The notes under the pieces were generated by a model. It was not told where the DNA came from, ran no database searches, and worked only from the letters and a program-made list of their open reading frames with translations. DNA of 64,000 nt from Acidobacteriota bacterium (GTDB lineage Bacteria > Acidobacteriota > Terriglobia > Acidiferrales > UBA7541). The stretch's first letter is position 1. Each line of letters begins with the position of its first letter. The DNA is taken from positions 262,311 through 326,310 of the forward strand of contig QHZD01000019.1 in NCBI GenBank assembly GCA_003225315.1, read 5' to 3'. Positions 44,182 to 53,301 of the stretch are shown here, piece by piece. Both the position numbers and the translations under genes were made by a program.

Positions 44182-44577
44182 ATGGAAGGAAAGGTCCGTA
44201 AGGATGACACGGCCTGGAAGAAGCAACTTACGCAGAATCAATACTATGTAACGAGGCAGAAAGGCACCGAGCCTCCTTTCACTGGCGAATATGAGGACAC
44301 CGAAACGCCCGGCACCTATAGGTGCGTCTGTTGCGGTCAATCCCTCTTTCGTTCCGAAACCAAGTTCCATTCGGGCTCCGGGTGGCCTAGTTTTTGCGCT
44401 CCGGCCAGCGAAGAGGCGGTGGACGCCGAAACCGATACAAGCCACGGCATGCGGCGGACAGAAGTGAAGTGCAGCCGGTGCGACGCCCACCTCGGGCACG
44501 TCTTCGACGATGGACCGCAACCCACCGGGATGCGGTATTGCATCAACTCGGTCGCGCTGGAATTGGAGGAAGACTAA
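44182..44577 (+). CDS. msrB: MsrB, peptide-methionine (R)-S-oxide reductase
   Basis: 131 aa from the ATG at 44182 (ribosome site AGGAAG just upstream); the open frame further upstream overlaps the divergent his promoter and is not coding. Zinc ligands C48, C51, C97 and C100 in CVCCGQ and [12 protein letters not shown]; catalytic C120 in [15 protein letters not shown] contains a further Cys at 72 that may act as resolving residue. Repairs oxidised Met-R-SO. Divergent from the his operon. Confidence 0.96.
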   Translation: MEGKVRKDDTAWKKQLTQNQYYVTRQKGTEPPFTGEYEDTETPGTYRCVCCGQSLFRSETKFHSGSGWPSFCAPASEEAVDAETDTSHGMRRTEVKCSRCDAHLGHVFDDGPQPTGMRYCINSVALELEED

Positions 44578-44609
44578 AAGAGCGCTCTGACCCGTCAGAA
44601 CGCTCTTTT
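44576..44609. terminator. Bidirectional terminator after msrB
   Basis: A 16-bp stem AAAAGAGCGCTCTGAC / GTCAGAACGCTCTTTT with one mismatch and a 2-base loop; the A-rich and T-rich ends make it work for both strands. It overlaps the msrB stop codon and faces the convergent gene at 44646. Confidence 0.85.
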
Positions 44610-44645
44610 CACTCGCTGGTTTTCAGGGATTAGGAAAAAAGGAGT

Positions 44646-44915
44646 TTATGCCGCCGGGCAGGAACACGACACCATAGCGGCTACCGGATCGTTTTCGCGG
44701 TCCCATACGCCCAGCAGCAGCACTTTCGTGCCTGTCGGATACTTGAACACGTAGTACGTGCTTGAGAGGCCTTGTACTTCATAAAAACCAGGCCTGCGCG
44801 GATCTGGCCGCGATGGCGCGCCCACAGCGAGAAGTTGACGCAATTCAGCGATCTGTTCCTGCGAATGGTTCCGCAGATCTTCCACAAGGGGCGGTTGTTT
44901 TGGGACGTTTACCAT
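44646..44915 (-). CDS. Small conserved hypothetical protein
   Basis: 89 aa from Met at 44915 (MVNVPKQPPLVEDLRNHS); the frame is open to 44936. The N-terminal half is helical (SQEQIAELRQLLAVG) and the C-terminal half strand-rich: FYEVQGLSSTYYVFKYPTGTKVLLLGVWDRE, ending in a CSCPAA tail. Not recognised. Convergent with msrB and sharing its terminator. Confidence 0.6.
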   Translation of the reverse strand: MVNVPKQPPLVEDLRNHSQEQIAELRQLLAVGAPSRPDPRRPGFYEVQGLSSTYYVFKYPTGTKVLLLGVWDRENDPVAAMVSCSCPAA

Positions 44916-45251
44916 GATTATGTTTCTCCGCCACATTCAGCTTAAATTCTCCTCACTGGTAAAGACGTTGAAAATCGAAAAATGTTTCGTAGCTCGCAAA
45001 CAATTTTCCCGACAAATTGGCCTGCCGGTTCCATCATTCTGCTGGACTGAAACACTCTGTTAATAAAGGCGGTCCTATTAATACTCCGGGAGGTTAGGAG
45101 ACAGCCGCCTAGTTTGCCCTTTTCAGGAGACTTCCTGCTGTGCGTTTGCTTGTTTTTCTGCAGTAATAAAGCGCAGGTTACTATCTTCTCTGGTACTTGT
45201 GCGGAACTCGCTCCCTGTGAGATAGTCCACTGCTGAACTTCTTCCAATAGG
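44916..45251. other. Gene-free interval
   Basis: One minus-strand frame is open across most of it but lacks any protein-like pattern. Short AT-rich stretches near 44975 and 45065-45080 may contain promoters for the flanking genes; none is clear. Confidence 0.4.
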
Positions 45252-45479
45252 GTGGCCAACGTGACAAAAGCGGATACGAAAAAAACGGGGATCCGAGGCA
45301 AGACTTCTTTTGACAAGGATCGCCGCCGCAAGCATCACCATTTCCTCGTCAGCGTGTTCTACGCCGACGGGGAAAAGTTCGGTCGCGTTTACACCGACAA
45401 AGATAAGGCTACCCGCTTCGCAGAGCGCCAGCGTCGCTCACCTGTAGTGAAGTCCGCCCGGATAACTCAGGTTTCCTGA
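45252..45479 (+). CDS. Small basic hypothetical protein
   Basis: 75 aa from GTG at 45252 (an internal GTG four codons on is also possible). Basic N-terminus, then HHFLVSVFYADGEKFGRVYTDKDKATRFAERQRRSPVVKSARI, a strand-helix-strand pattern I associate with small uncharacterised proteins in soil bacteria. No ribosome site is obvious. Confidence 0.45.
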   Translation: MANVTKADTKKTGIRGKTSFDKDRRRKHHHFLVSVFYADGEKFGRVYTDKDKATRFAERQRRSPVVKSARITQVS

Positions 45480-45570
45480 TCGATCTGGCCTTGGAGTGTT
45501 GGCACAGCCAGTATGGGCAGGGAAGGCTTGTTGCTCCCGCGTGGGCATGTTATAAAAAGAAGGTAGTTGA

Positions 45571-45644
45571 GCGGCCTTAGTATAGTGGTAGTACGGAACC
45601 TTGCCAAGGTTCAGGTGTCGGTTCGATTCCGATAGGCCGCTCCA
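45571..45644 (+). tRNA. tRNA-Gly (GCC anticodon)
   Basis: 74 nt. Acceptor stem GCGGCCT/AGGCCGC, anticodon stem GAACC/GGTTC around TTGCCAA (anticodon GCC), T arm GTCGGTTCGATTCCGAT, discriminator T, CCA encoded. Confidence 0.97.
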
Positions 45645-45947
45645 TAAAATCAAGCACTTACAGACTCTCCTTTCTCAACGCGGGAACACAAAGGAACAGA
45701 AGCTGTCCAACGCGCTGGCCGGATCATCTCAACCGCTTTCAGATGTGCTGCCAAGTGTTATCGTTTTCTATCCGTACCGATCAGTTGGCCAATCTGCATG
45801 CGGCAGGTGAGGGAATGTTTCCTGGGAAAGTTGCATCGGTCAGTATGGGGGCAGAGGACATGCACTGGCTTGACAATACCAAGCTGCGTTTCCCAAACTG
45901 CATCCGGCGTCTAGTTTCTGATTTTTTGGCTTGAGAGGAGCCTTGCC
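45645..45947. other. Gene-free interval after tRNA-Gly
   Basis: Only short frames without protein character. The end carries GAGAGGAG at 45934, the ribosome site of the next gene. Confidence 0.4.
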
Positions 45948-47075
45948 ATGCGAGTGAGGATGCTGGTGCGACAATTCGTGTTTCCGGCGGCCCTTCTAAT
46001 GGCGTTGAATGTTCTCGACACTCAAGGCGCTGGTGCGGCCCCGAGTCCGTCTGAGAGCAAGACACGCATTGCCATCGTGGGACTTGACCACGATCACGTT
46101 TGGGGATTGCTGAAGTACCTAGAAGCTGAACCCGACGCGGAACTAGTGGCGATCGCGGAACCTCAGCCGGTCCTCCTGAATGAGGCGAAATCGAGGGTGC
46201 CAAGCAGCGTGAAGTTTTATTCCGGCTACGTCCCCATGCTGGACGAAGCCAAGCCCGACGCCGTCATCGTCACTACTTCAAACGACCGGCACCTGGAGAT
46301 TCTGCGCGAATGCGCCAAGCGGCACATTCATTATTCCGTCGAGAAGCCCATGTCGACGAATGCGGCCGACGCCCGCGAGATGGAGAGGTTGGCCAAGGAG
46401 GCTGGAATCAAGCTCATGGTGAACTACTGGAACGCGTGGGTGGCCCCGAGCCACGAGCTTTTTCATCGCGTGAAAGACGGACAGCTTGGCGACGTCCAGA
46501 AAATCATCGTCCAATACGGGCACGCGGGTCCCAAGGAGATTGGCGTGTCGGAGTACTTTGCAAATTGGCTTTACGATCCGGTCAAAAATGGCGGCGGTGC
46601 AATCATGGATTTCGGATGCTACGGGGCAGAGTGGGCGCTGTGGCTGAAGGGCCGGCCCATAGGCGTGCAGGCCATCGCTCAAAAGTTGAAGGTTTCACAA
46701 CACAACCAAGTGGATGACGACGCAACGATTCTTCTTGATTACCCGGATGCCGCTGTGATTGTTGAGGCTTCCTGGGACTGGCCGTACAGCATGGGGCAGG
46801 TGCAGGTCTTTGGCCCAAAGGGGAGCTTGCTTGCAACACGGGACACACTGTTCTACCGGCCCACAGCAGATCGCGGGAAATCAGAGGGCGAGCCGGTAGC
46901 CCTCAACGCACCGCATGGAGCCACGAGTAATCCCGTTGCGTACTTCGTGGACTGTATCCGCCACGATAAAGCAATCGAAGAGCCGCTGTCGGCTCAATTG
47001 AACGTGCAGGTGCTGGACATTTTGGATGCAGCGCGCGAGTCTGTACGAACGGGCCGCAGGCAGGAGCTAAAGTGA
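45948..47075 (+). CDS. Secreted Gfo/Idh/MocA family oxidoreductase
   Basis: 375 aa. A signal peptide precedes the enzyme (about residues 1-30, VFPAALLMALNVLDTQGAGAA). The Rossmann fold begins TRIAIVGLDHDHVWGLLK, with the usual GxGxxG loop replaced by GLDHDH, a variant seen in some secreted relatives; the catalytic EKP motif is in YSVEKPMST, and NGGGAIMDFGCYGAEWALWL is the second-domain GGG-x3-D-x3-H region with Tyr in place of His. NAD(P)-dependent sugar or polyol oxidation is the family role; the altered motifs make the substrate unclear. Confidence 0.85.
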   Translation: MRVRMLVRQFVFPAALLMALNVLDTQGAGAAPSPSESKTRIAIVGLDHDHVWGLLKYLEAEPDAELVAIAEPQPVLLNEAKSRVPSSVKFYSGYVPMLDEAKPDAVIVTTSNDRHLEILRECAKRHIHYSVEKPMSTNAADAREMERLAKEAGIKLMVNYWNAWVAPSHELFHRVKDGQLGDVQKIIVQYGHAGPKEIGVSEYFANWLYDPVKNGGGAIMDFGCYGAEWALWLKGRPIGVQAIAQKLKVSQHNQVDDDATILLDYPDAAVIVEASWDWPYSMGQVQVFGPKGSLLATRDTLFYRPTADRGKSEGEPVALNAPHGATSNPVAYFVDCIRHDKAIEEPLSAQLNVQVLDILDAARESVRTGRRQELK

Positions 47076-47223
47076 GACGTGGCGGTTTCGTCGGGCAAGC
47101 TTGACGGATTGAAGTAGTTACCGGACTCAGCGAGAATCTCCTGTCGAGTTTTCCTCAGCCCTGCGAAATTACCGTGAAATGCTTGTCCAACTACCGCTAG
47201 AATTAGCCGTCGCCTTCTTCCAA

Positions 47224-47877
47224 ATGAAAACAATCACTATCGCTGTCGGCAGCAAGCGCGGCCCCAAGCTCAGTGCGGTTACGGAAGCCCTCCAGTCATT
47301 CTCTGCGACGCTAGCTCACGATGCTGAATTCGAGGTCGTCGGCGTGGAAGTGGAAAGCGGAGTCAGCCATACGCCTACGTCGCGCGAAGAATTGATGCGC
47401 GGCGCCCGCCAGCGTGCGGAAGCTCTGTGGGAAATCGCGCTCCAGCAAGGCGCAGCCTGGCAATACTTCGTCGGCCTGGAAGGTGGGCTCGATGTTGTGC
47501 CGGAAGGCGAGTCAACGGACGAGATGCTGCGTCATCCCGGAATGCGGCAGAATGGGCAGCACCGCGTCTTTCTGGAGAGCTGGGCGTATGTTTCCGATGG
47601 CACGCGAGGCTATTACGGCCGCTCCGGCAGTATTGAGCTCCCTGAAGCTTTGGCTCACGATGTTCTCGAAAATAGCGTGGAGCTTGCCATAGCGATCGAC
47701 CGGTTTGCCGGCACCGTTGGGATTCGCGACGCGCAGGGCGCCTGGGGCGTGCTCTCCAACAATTTCATCAGCCGGCAGGAAGCATTTCGCGTTGCCGTGA
47801 TTGCCGCGTTTGCGCCGTTCTATAATTCCAGGATGTATCGCATCCAAGCCGCCGGCGCATCAAATTCTTTAGCGTAA
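47224..47877 (+). CDS. DUF84 family NTPase (YjjX-like inosine/xanthosine triphosphatase)
   Basis: 217 aa from the ATG at 47224, where the domain starts (MKTITIAVGSKRGPKLSAVTEAL). TPTSREELMRGARQRAEALWE, YFVGLEGGLD and the late NNFISRQEAFRVAVIAAFAPFYN match the YjjX/DUF84 pattern (SGVxxQPxSxEET, GxEGGL, T-x-G-x-I-x-R-x). The family removes ITP/XTP and protects against oxidised or deaminated nucleotides. The frame is open 15 codons upstream but that part is not conserved. Confidence 0.82.
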   Translation: MKTITIAVGSKRGPKLSAVTEALQSFSATLAHDAEFEVVGVEVESGVSHTPTSREELMRGARQRAEALWEIALQQGAAWQYFVGLEGGLDVVPEGESTDEMLRHPGMRQNGQHRVFLESWAYVSDGTRGYYGRSGSIELPEALAHDVLENSVELAIAIDRFAGTVGIRDAQGAWGVLSNNFISRQEAFRVAVIAAFAPFYNSRMYRIQAAGASNSLA

Positions 47878-47972
47878 ATTTGCGGCCGATATCGGATAAT
47901 AGCGTCAAAGAATGAACTTCTTTGCCGAACACTGATTATTGAAAACGGATAACTGGTCTTAAGGGAGCGACC

Positions 47973-48605
47973 GTGGACATCGTCAAAGGCAATATGGGCT
48001 GGATCGAAGTCGTCGTCGGCCCGATGTTTTCCGGCAAAAGTGAAGAGCTGATTCGCCGCCTGCGCCGCGCGGAGATCGCGCGCCAACGCGTGCAGATTTT
48101 CAAGCCGGCCATCGACGCGCGCTACACCGCCAACGAAATCGTGTCCCACTCCGGCCTCGGCATTCCTTCTGACAACGTCCTCAAAGCGGCCGAGATCATG
48201 GAAAAATTGTCGCCGCGCACCGAAGTCATCGGCATTGACGAAGCCCAGTTCCTTGGCGACGAAGTTGTCGACGTTTGTACCAAACTTGCCAATCTCGGCA
48301 AGCGTGTTATCGTCGCCGGCCTTGACACCGATTACCGTGGCCGCCCGTTCGAACCAATGCCGCGCCTTCTGGCGATCGCTGAAGAAATCACTAAGCTCCT
48401 TGCGATTTGTGTCCGCTGCGGCAATCCCGCCGTGCACACCCAGCGCCTGGTTGAAAGCGAAGAGCTCATCGTGGTCGGCGCAATGGGTGCCTACGAAGCC
48501 CGCTGCCGCCGCTGCTTCGAGCCGAACCCCGCCCTCGCGCAGGAGAAGAAGGACGGCCCCCAGCTCATTGCTCGCAACCGCGCCGCCTCTGCAGGCGTCA
48601 GTTGA
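47973..48605 (+). CDS. tdk: Thymidine kinase, type II
   Basis: 210 aa from GTG at 47973, supported by AAGGGAG five bases before; Met8 at 47994 is an alternative. P-loop GPMFSGKS (16-23), DEAQF (89-93) with the catalytic Glu/Asp pair, and the structural zinc site C146-x2-C149 ... C178-x2-C181. The lasso segment [10 protein letters not shown] positions thymidine. Phosphorylates thymidine for salvage. Stands between the YjjX-like NTPase and a GHMP kinase on the same strand. Confidence 0.95.
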   Translation: MDIVKGNMGWIEVVVGPMFSGKSEELIRRLRRAEIARQRVQIFKPAIDARYTANEIVSHSGLGIPSDNVLKAAEIMEKLSPRTEVIGIDEAQFLGDEVVDVCTKLANLGKRVIVAGLDTDYRGRPFEPMPRLLAIAEEITKLLAICVRCGNPAVHTQRLVESEELIVVGAMGAYEARCRRCFEPNPALAQEKKDGPQLIARNRAASAGVS

Positions 48606-48732
48606 TTTTTCTCTGATACGCGGGTCATTGCCTTTCCGTGGACATTCATCACCGTCATTTCTTGAGATAGCCGTCGCATTCCGTCAAACTGGCTCGGCAG
48701 AAAATCCTCTTGAATCGAGCTAGCTCGCGCCC

Positions 48733-49743
48733 ATGATCATCGAATCCAAAGCACCGACGCGCGTGGACTTCGCCGGCGGAACGTTGGACATCTGGCCGCT
48801 CTACTTATTTCACCCGAGCGCGGTCACCGTGAACGCCGCGATTTCACTCTACGCCTCCTGCGTTATCGAAACCAATGATCCCGACGATAGCCGTATCAAG
48901 CTGGTCTCTCGCGACATCAAACGGGAAGAAAGTTTTGCTTCCTTTGCGGCTCTCGTAAAAGCCAAGCGCTACCGCCTCCCTCTCCTCGCGGAAATCACCA
49001 AGTTCTTTCACCCTCAAGGCGGCTTCACACTCACCACGGATTCGGAAGCTCCCGCCGGCGCAGGCATCGGCGGCTCCAGCGCCATGGCCGTAGCCATTTG
49101 CGCCGCGCTCGACCGCTTTACCGGAGCAGGGAAGAGCAAGGTCGACTGGATTCACATCAGCCGCGACGCCGAAGCCATCGTCATCAATGTTCCCACTGGA
49201 ACGCAGGACCACTATCCTCCAGCGTTTGGCGGCGCCGCTGCCATCGAACTCCCACCCGGCGGCGAACATCGCGTTGAATTGCGCGTCAATCTCGACGAGC
49301 TTGAGCGCCGCGTGATGGTCGCTTACACCGGCAAGCCGCGCCAGCATGGCATCAACAACTGGGAAGTCTTCAAGGCGCATATCGGGGGCAAGCGCTCGGT
49401 GCAAAACAGCCTCGAGCGCATTTCTGAAGTGGCCCAGGAAATGCGCGTAGCCATGGAAAAACCGGATTGGCAGGAGGCTGGCCGCCTCATGCGCGAGGAA
49501 TGGTCCTTCCGCAAGCGAAACTTGCCTACCATCTCGACGAAAACCATCGACCGCGTCATCGACAATGCCCGCCGCAACGGCGCGCTGGCAGGCAAAGTCT
49601 GCGGGGCGGGCGGTGGCGGGTGTGTTGTCCTTTTGATCGAGCCAACCGCTCGCGACCGCGTGGAAAACGCCATTCGTGAAGCTGGGGCCAAAGTGCTGCC
49701 CATGACCATCGACCGTCAGGGCGTTCAAGTGGTTTCCCGCTAG
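48733..49743 (+). CDS. GHMP family sugar kinase (heptose-7-phosphate kinase-like)
   Basis: 336 aa. IIESKAPTRVDFAGGTLDIWPLYL is the N-terminal GHMP motif; the ATP loop is EAPAGAGIGGSSAMAVAI (motif 2), and the third motif is KVCGAGGGGCVVLL. The opening and GTQDHYPPAFGGA resemble HddA-type D-glycero-D-manno-heptose-7-phosphate kinases and fucokinase-like enzymes rather than galactokinase. No other heptose or capsule genes are adjacent, so the sugar is uncertain. Confidence 0.85.
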   Translation: MIIESKAPTRVDFAGGTLDIWPLYLFHPSAVTVNAAISLYASCVIETNDPDDSRIKLVSRDIKREESFASFAALVKAKRYRLPLLAEITKFFHPQGGFTLTTDSEAPAGAGIGGSSAMAVAICAALDRFTGAGKSKVDWIHISRDAEAIVINVPTGTQDHYPPAFGGAAAIELPPGGEHRVELRVNLDELERRVMVAYTGKPRQHGINNWEVFKAHIGGKRSVQNSLERISEVAQEMRVAMEKPDWQEAGRLMREEWSFRKRNLPTISTKTIDRVIDNARRNGALAGKVCGAGGGGCVVLLIEPTARDRVENAIREAGAKVLPMTIDRQGVQVVSR

Positions 49744-49892
49744 AAACTTGGCTCTAATCCTCGTCCGGTCGTACAGCTTGGCCCAATCGAGGACAGGTAA
49801 GGGAGAAGCGTCTCCTCCGCACCGAGGCACCTGTTCACCGGCTTCCCGGCATCGTAGAATAGGGTAAGTGGGCCCCCCGGTCTGGGTCCGCC

Positions 49893-50828
49893 GTGCATAT
49901 GAACTGGCTTGCTTTATCCCTGACGCTTCTCTTTTTCGCTGACGCAGATGTTCCGCGCGTCAGCAGTCTTCGTCCGCCCGCGAACCCGTCTCCCAGCTTT
50001 CCGGCCGACGATGAGATTCCTCTCTTTCCAAACGGCGGCGCAACTCCTGATAACACGCAGTCTGGCAGCCAATCTCAGTCGAAAGCCACGCCTCCTGCGA
50101 AGAACTCCAACGCGACACTTCAAGAAAGTTCAAAGCTCACTCTGATCCGTTACGTCTCCGGCGAATTTGCAAAAGCCGTCAAGGCACTGCCGGCGGGCAA
50201 AGACGGTTTCCACGTCACTGTCGGCAAGCCGCTGGAGCCGGAGATGCTCGATCGCGCCGTTGCCACGCACGGTCCGGCCGTGAATACCGGCGATGACGTG
50301 CAGATCACCAGGCTGGAGTTCCGCGACCATCAGATTATTGTCGATGTGAACGGCGGTGGCCGCGGCAAGAGGCACTGGCGGGATCATATCCAAATCGGCA
50401 TGGGTGGCGGTTATCCGACCATGCAGCCGGCCTCAACTCAGGATCAGGGCCCGCCGGGGATGCAGCCCGGCATGGGCAGCACGATTTTCCTGGAATTCAA
50501 CAAGCCAGTTCCAGACCTGGCGCCGGATGAATTGAAGCAGCTCCTGACGCCGTTTCTCAATTTTTCCAAGGAGCGTTCTGCCGCTGTACAGTGGTTCGAT
50601 ACTCTTCCGCCGGAAATGAAGAAGGCCATCCAGGATCGCAGGCCCGTCGTGGGCATGGACCGCGAAGAACTGATTGCCGCCATCGGCAAGCCGGACCACA
50701 AAGTGCGCGAGCGCGATTCCGACGGCAACGATATCGAGGACTGGATTTACGGCCAGCCTCCCTCGAAAACCGTCTTCGTCCGCTTCCAGGGCGACCATGT
50801 CACTTCGATTAAGCAATTCCCCCAGTAA
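49893..50828 (+). CDS. Secreted hypothetical protein with SmpA/BamE-like C-terminal domain
   Basis: 311 aa. Signal peptide (MHMNWLALSLTLLFFADA), a Pro/Ser/Gln-rich linker to about residue 75, a middle domain (LTLIRYVSGEFAKAVKALPAGKDGFHV), a Gly/Met/Pro-rich loop near residue 175-195, and a final segment PVVGMDREELIAAIGKPDHKVRERDSDGNDIEDWIYG..KTVFVRFQGDHV that reads like the SmpA/OmlA fold (xGMxxxEVxxxLGxPxxV). Probably periplasmic. Function unknown; family resemblance of the tail only. Confidence 0.65.
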   Translation: MHMNWLALSLTLLFFADADVPRVSSLRPPANPSPSFPADDEIPLFPNGGATPDNTQSGSQSQSKATPPAKNSNATLQESSKLTLIRYVSGEFAKAVKALPAGKDGFHVTVGKPLEPEMLDRAVATHGPAVNTGDDVQITRLEFRDHQIIVDVNGGGRGKRHWRDHIQIGMGGGYPTMQPASTQDQGPPGMQPGMGSTIFLEFNKPVPDLAPDELKQLLTPFLNFSKERSAAVQWFDTLPPEMKKAIQDRRPVVGMDREELIAAIGKPDHKVRERDSDGNDIEDWIYGQPPSKTVFVRFQGDHVTSIKQFPQ

Positions 50829-50845
50829 GAAGAAGCCTCCACCAA

Positions 50846-52456
50846 TCATTCCCGCGGTTCCATGGCAGGTGGCCACTCCAAGACGGCAATTCTTCCGTCC
50901 GGCTGTCGTTCTAACGTGGGAGCGTACAGGCCAAGCTGCTGCCTCCTCCACCACGTTCCTTGTGAACGTTTTTCCGCTGGCGTGGTAAACCAATATTGCC
51001 AAATCACGGCGCGTACCTGCCGCGGTGGACTGTGCGGAAACGGATTCCCGGCAAAAAGCAGCAGCACGTCCGCATCGCCACGGAGTAAACTCTCCTCCGT
51101 TCGGACGACAATCGGCTCCTGCCGCCACGTACTCAGCGAGGCAAACCACAAATTCCAATCGAACCGTGGCTGATACGGCGCGTAAATTCCCGGCGCCTTG
51201 CTCGGATCTTGTGGCTTGAAACGGAAGGGATAGATGAGCCAAGTTTGTCCGTCGTCAGAACCCTGGAACTCGATTTCATAGCGACCGCGCGTCATCACGG
51301 CAAACAGCCCATAACGGTTTGCGATACGAAATGGCTCCAGCGCGGAGACCGGTGTCGTCCACCTCGGCCACGGCTTGACCATCCACACCATTTGCGCCAG
51401 CGTCGCATAGAAAATCCAGGTCAGCATCCCTGCCGTCACGGCGATTTTCAACCCGGGGACTTGTGCCCGGAGTCTCGTTCGCCATTTGTCTTCGGGAGCC
51501 GGTACGTTAAGAGGCTTGGCCTCTTTCGTGGTGAGGTAACTCCTTTTCATGAGTCGCGGCAACCAGGGGAGCACGAACCGGTCATCGAGCAGCAAAATCC
51601 CCAGTGCCAGCACGAGGTAATTCAGAAACGTGTAGTTAGCCGAAAGGATGATGCCGATCTGCCATGGCGTAATGATCAGAAAACACAAGATGTGCAGTCG
51701 CCGCGGCAGGAACATCATCCATGCCAGCCCCAGCTCCAGTGTCAGCGTTCCCATCGCCGTCGCCGCGTGGAACAAGTGCGGCAGGTGCTGCATATACCAG
51801 CCGATCCAAGTCGGCAGTGGCCCATTCTGGTAATACTCGTCGAGCGCTGTGAAATTCCGCCATTGCGGGTCGCCCCCCATGATCTTCGCCACGCCCGATT
51901 CAAAATAAATCCGGAAGCATTCCCACACCGGTAGAAACAAGCTCGCTCGCGACGGTCTGTTTTCTTCGCCCCAACCCGGCCGGAATCCCGCCGGTGCGAA
52001 AAACAGGGAAATGAATCCAGCCTCCAGCAGCATTCCGTCGGATTGATATGCGGAAAAATCCTGCGCCGCGCTCACGAACGAGAGAAAGCACACCAAACAA
52101 ATCGCCAGCATGCCCCGCGGCCAGAAATTCAAAACCAGCAGCACCGAAGCGATCATGCCCGCCCAGCAAATTCCCGTGAGCATGTGCGCGTTGCTCGAAA
52201 ACCACAACAGCGTCGGCGCATACCAGTAGGCCGTGTGGCCAAAACGTTCAGCGAGTGCTCGCAGGTATTCGCCGGCGGGAAGAATCCCGTGCGGCCCAAT
52301 CAATCCGCGAATTTGCGGCAGCAGCGAGAAAAATGCCGAGTAATAAATCAGGCCCAGCGCGCGCAAAAATATCCATCGCGGAATCAGGCGGCCGGAAGCG
52401 CCATGTTCGGGGTCAAACAGCCATCGCAATGCGGACGCAGGTGACCAGCCGCTCAT
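50846..52456 (-). CDS. Lipase maturation factor family membrane protein
   Basis: 536 aa. Multiple membrane helices in the first 360 residues (for example LIPRWIFLRALGLIYYSAFFSLLPQI, MIASVLLVLNFWP) and a soluble C-terminal domain with FRIANRYGLFAVMTRGRYEIEFQGSDDGQTW and YQPRFDWNLWFASLSTW, the conserved core of the LMF1/LMF2-like family. In animals LMF1 matures lipases in the ER; bacterial homologues are uncharacterised. Convergent with the upstream secreted protein. Confidence 0.9.
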   Translation of the reverse strand: MSGWSPASALRWLFDPEHGASGRLIPRWIFLRALGLIYYSAFFSLLPQIRGLIGPHGILPAGEYLRALAERFGHTAYWYAPTLLWFSSNAHMLTGICWAGMIASVLLVLNFWPRGMLAICLVCFLSFVSAAQDFSAYQSDGMLLEAGFISLFFAPAGFRPGWGEENRPSRASLFLPVWECFRIYFESGVAKIMGGDPQWRNFTALDEYYQNGPLPTWIGWYMQHLPHLFHAATAMGTLTLELGLAWMMFLPRRLHILCFLIITPWQIGIILSANYTFLNYLVLALGILLLDDRFVLPWLPRLMKRSYLTTKEAKPLNVPAPEDKWRTRLRAQVPGLKIAVTAGMLTWIFYATLAQMVWMVKPWPRWTTPVSALEPFRIANRYGLFAVMTRGRYEIEFQGSDDGQTWLIYPFRFKPQDPSKAPGIYAPYQPRFDWNLWFASLSTWRQEPIVVRTEESLLRGDADVLLLFAGNPFPHSPPRQVRAVIWQYWFTTPAEKRSQGTWWRRQQLGLYAPTLERQPDGRIAVLEWPPAMEPRE

Positions 52457-52613
52457 CAGCGGTCATTATAACGGCCTAGTGTTGGCGATGGGCCAGTTTC
52501 CGATTTGGAGGAACATGCACTGTGCAGCCGTAAAGTCCGAATCAGAAAATAACCGGTTAGAATGTCTTGCCTTTGCGAGTACTGCGCTGAACCATATCGA
52601 TCAGGAGACCAGC

Positions 52614-53003
52614 ATGCAGATTAGGCTAGCCAGCGTAATGGTTGAGAATCAGGAGAACGCTCTCCGCTTTTACACCGCCAAATTGGGCTTCGTAAAGAAC
52701 AAAGACATACCGATGGGGCAATTTCGTTGGTTGACCGTGTCTTCGCCGGAAGGCGCCGAAGGCGTCGAACTAGTATTGGAACCTATGAGTTTCCCGCCAG
52801 CTCAGACGTATCAGAAGGCCTTGTTTGCCGCTGGCATTCCTGCCACGGCTTTCCTGACGAGCGACATCCACGCTGAGTTCCGGCGCCTCAAGGCGCTTGG
52901 TGTTAAATTCCGTGGTGAACCAGCGAGTATGGGGCCCATCACCGCCGTCCTGTTCGAGGACACCTGCGGCAACCTCATCAACCTGGTTCAACCTGCGGCC
53001 TAG
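52614..53003 (+). CDS. VOC family (glyoxalase-like) protein
   Basis: 129 aa from the ATG at 52614, after AGGAG at 52602; the frame is open upstream but unlike protein. One VOC module pair: MQIRLASVMVENQENALRFYTAKLGFVKNKDIPMG, GVELVLEP, and FEDTCGNLINLVQP with the metal-binding Glu. Typical reactions are on metal-bound small substrates or antibiotic sequestration; the specific role is unknown. Confidence 0.88.
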   Translation: MQIRLASVMVENQENALRFYTAKLGFVKNKDIPMGQFRWLTVSSPEGAEGVELVLEPMSFPPAQTYQKALFAAGIPATAFLTSDIHAEFRRLKALGVKFRGEPASMGPITAVLFEDTCGNLINLVQPAA

Positions 53004-53301
53004 CGCTACGGCCGATAGCGATTTGCCACGCGGAGCGCGTCCGTCCCCGAGTGTAAGGTCAGCATTGGTTGCCGCAATCCATTTCTTCAGAATCGACGTT
53101 ACCCACTGTTTGAGGTAGTAGAAGGCGGGATCCCTGCGGCGAGATTCTCCCTCAATAACCGTTAGATGGGCCTGCAAGTAATCCGCTTCGGTACAAATCT
53201 TCAATTTCGTTCTCAGTGGTTGTTCCTACAGCGGGAAACTCCCCCCTGGGCTAAAACAGCTTTTCGCAAACAACAATCTTTCGTCGAAAAAAACGACAGC
53301 G

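Noticed and set aside
44942-45331. 129-codon minus-strand frame
   Set aside because: No ribosome site, no protein-like pattern, and it overlaps the more credible small plus-strand gene at 45252.
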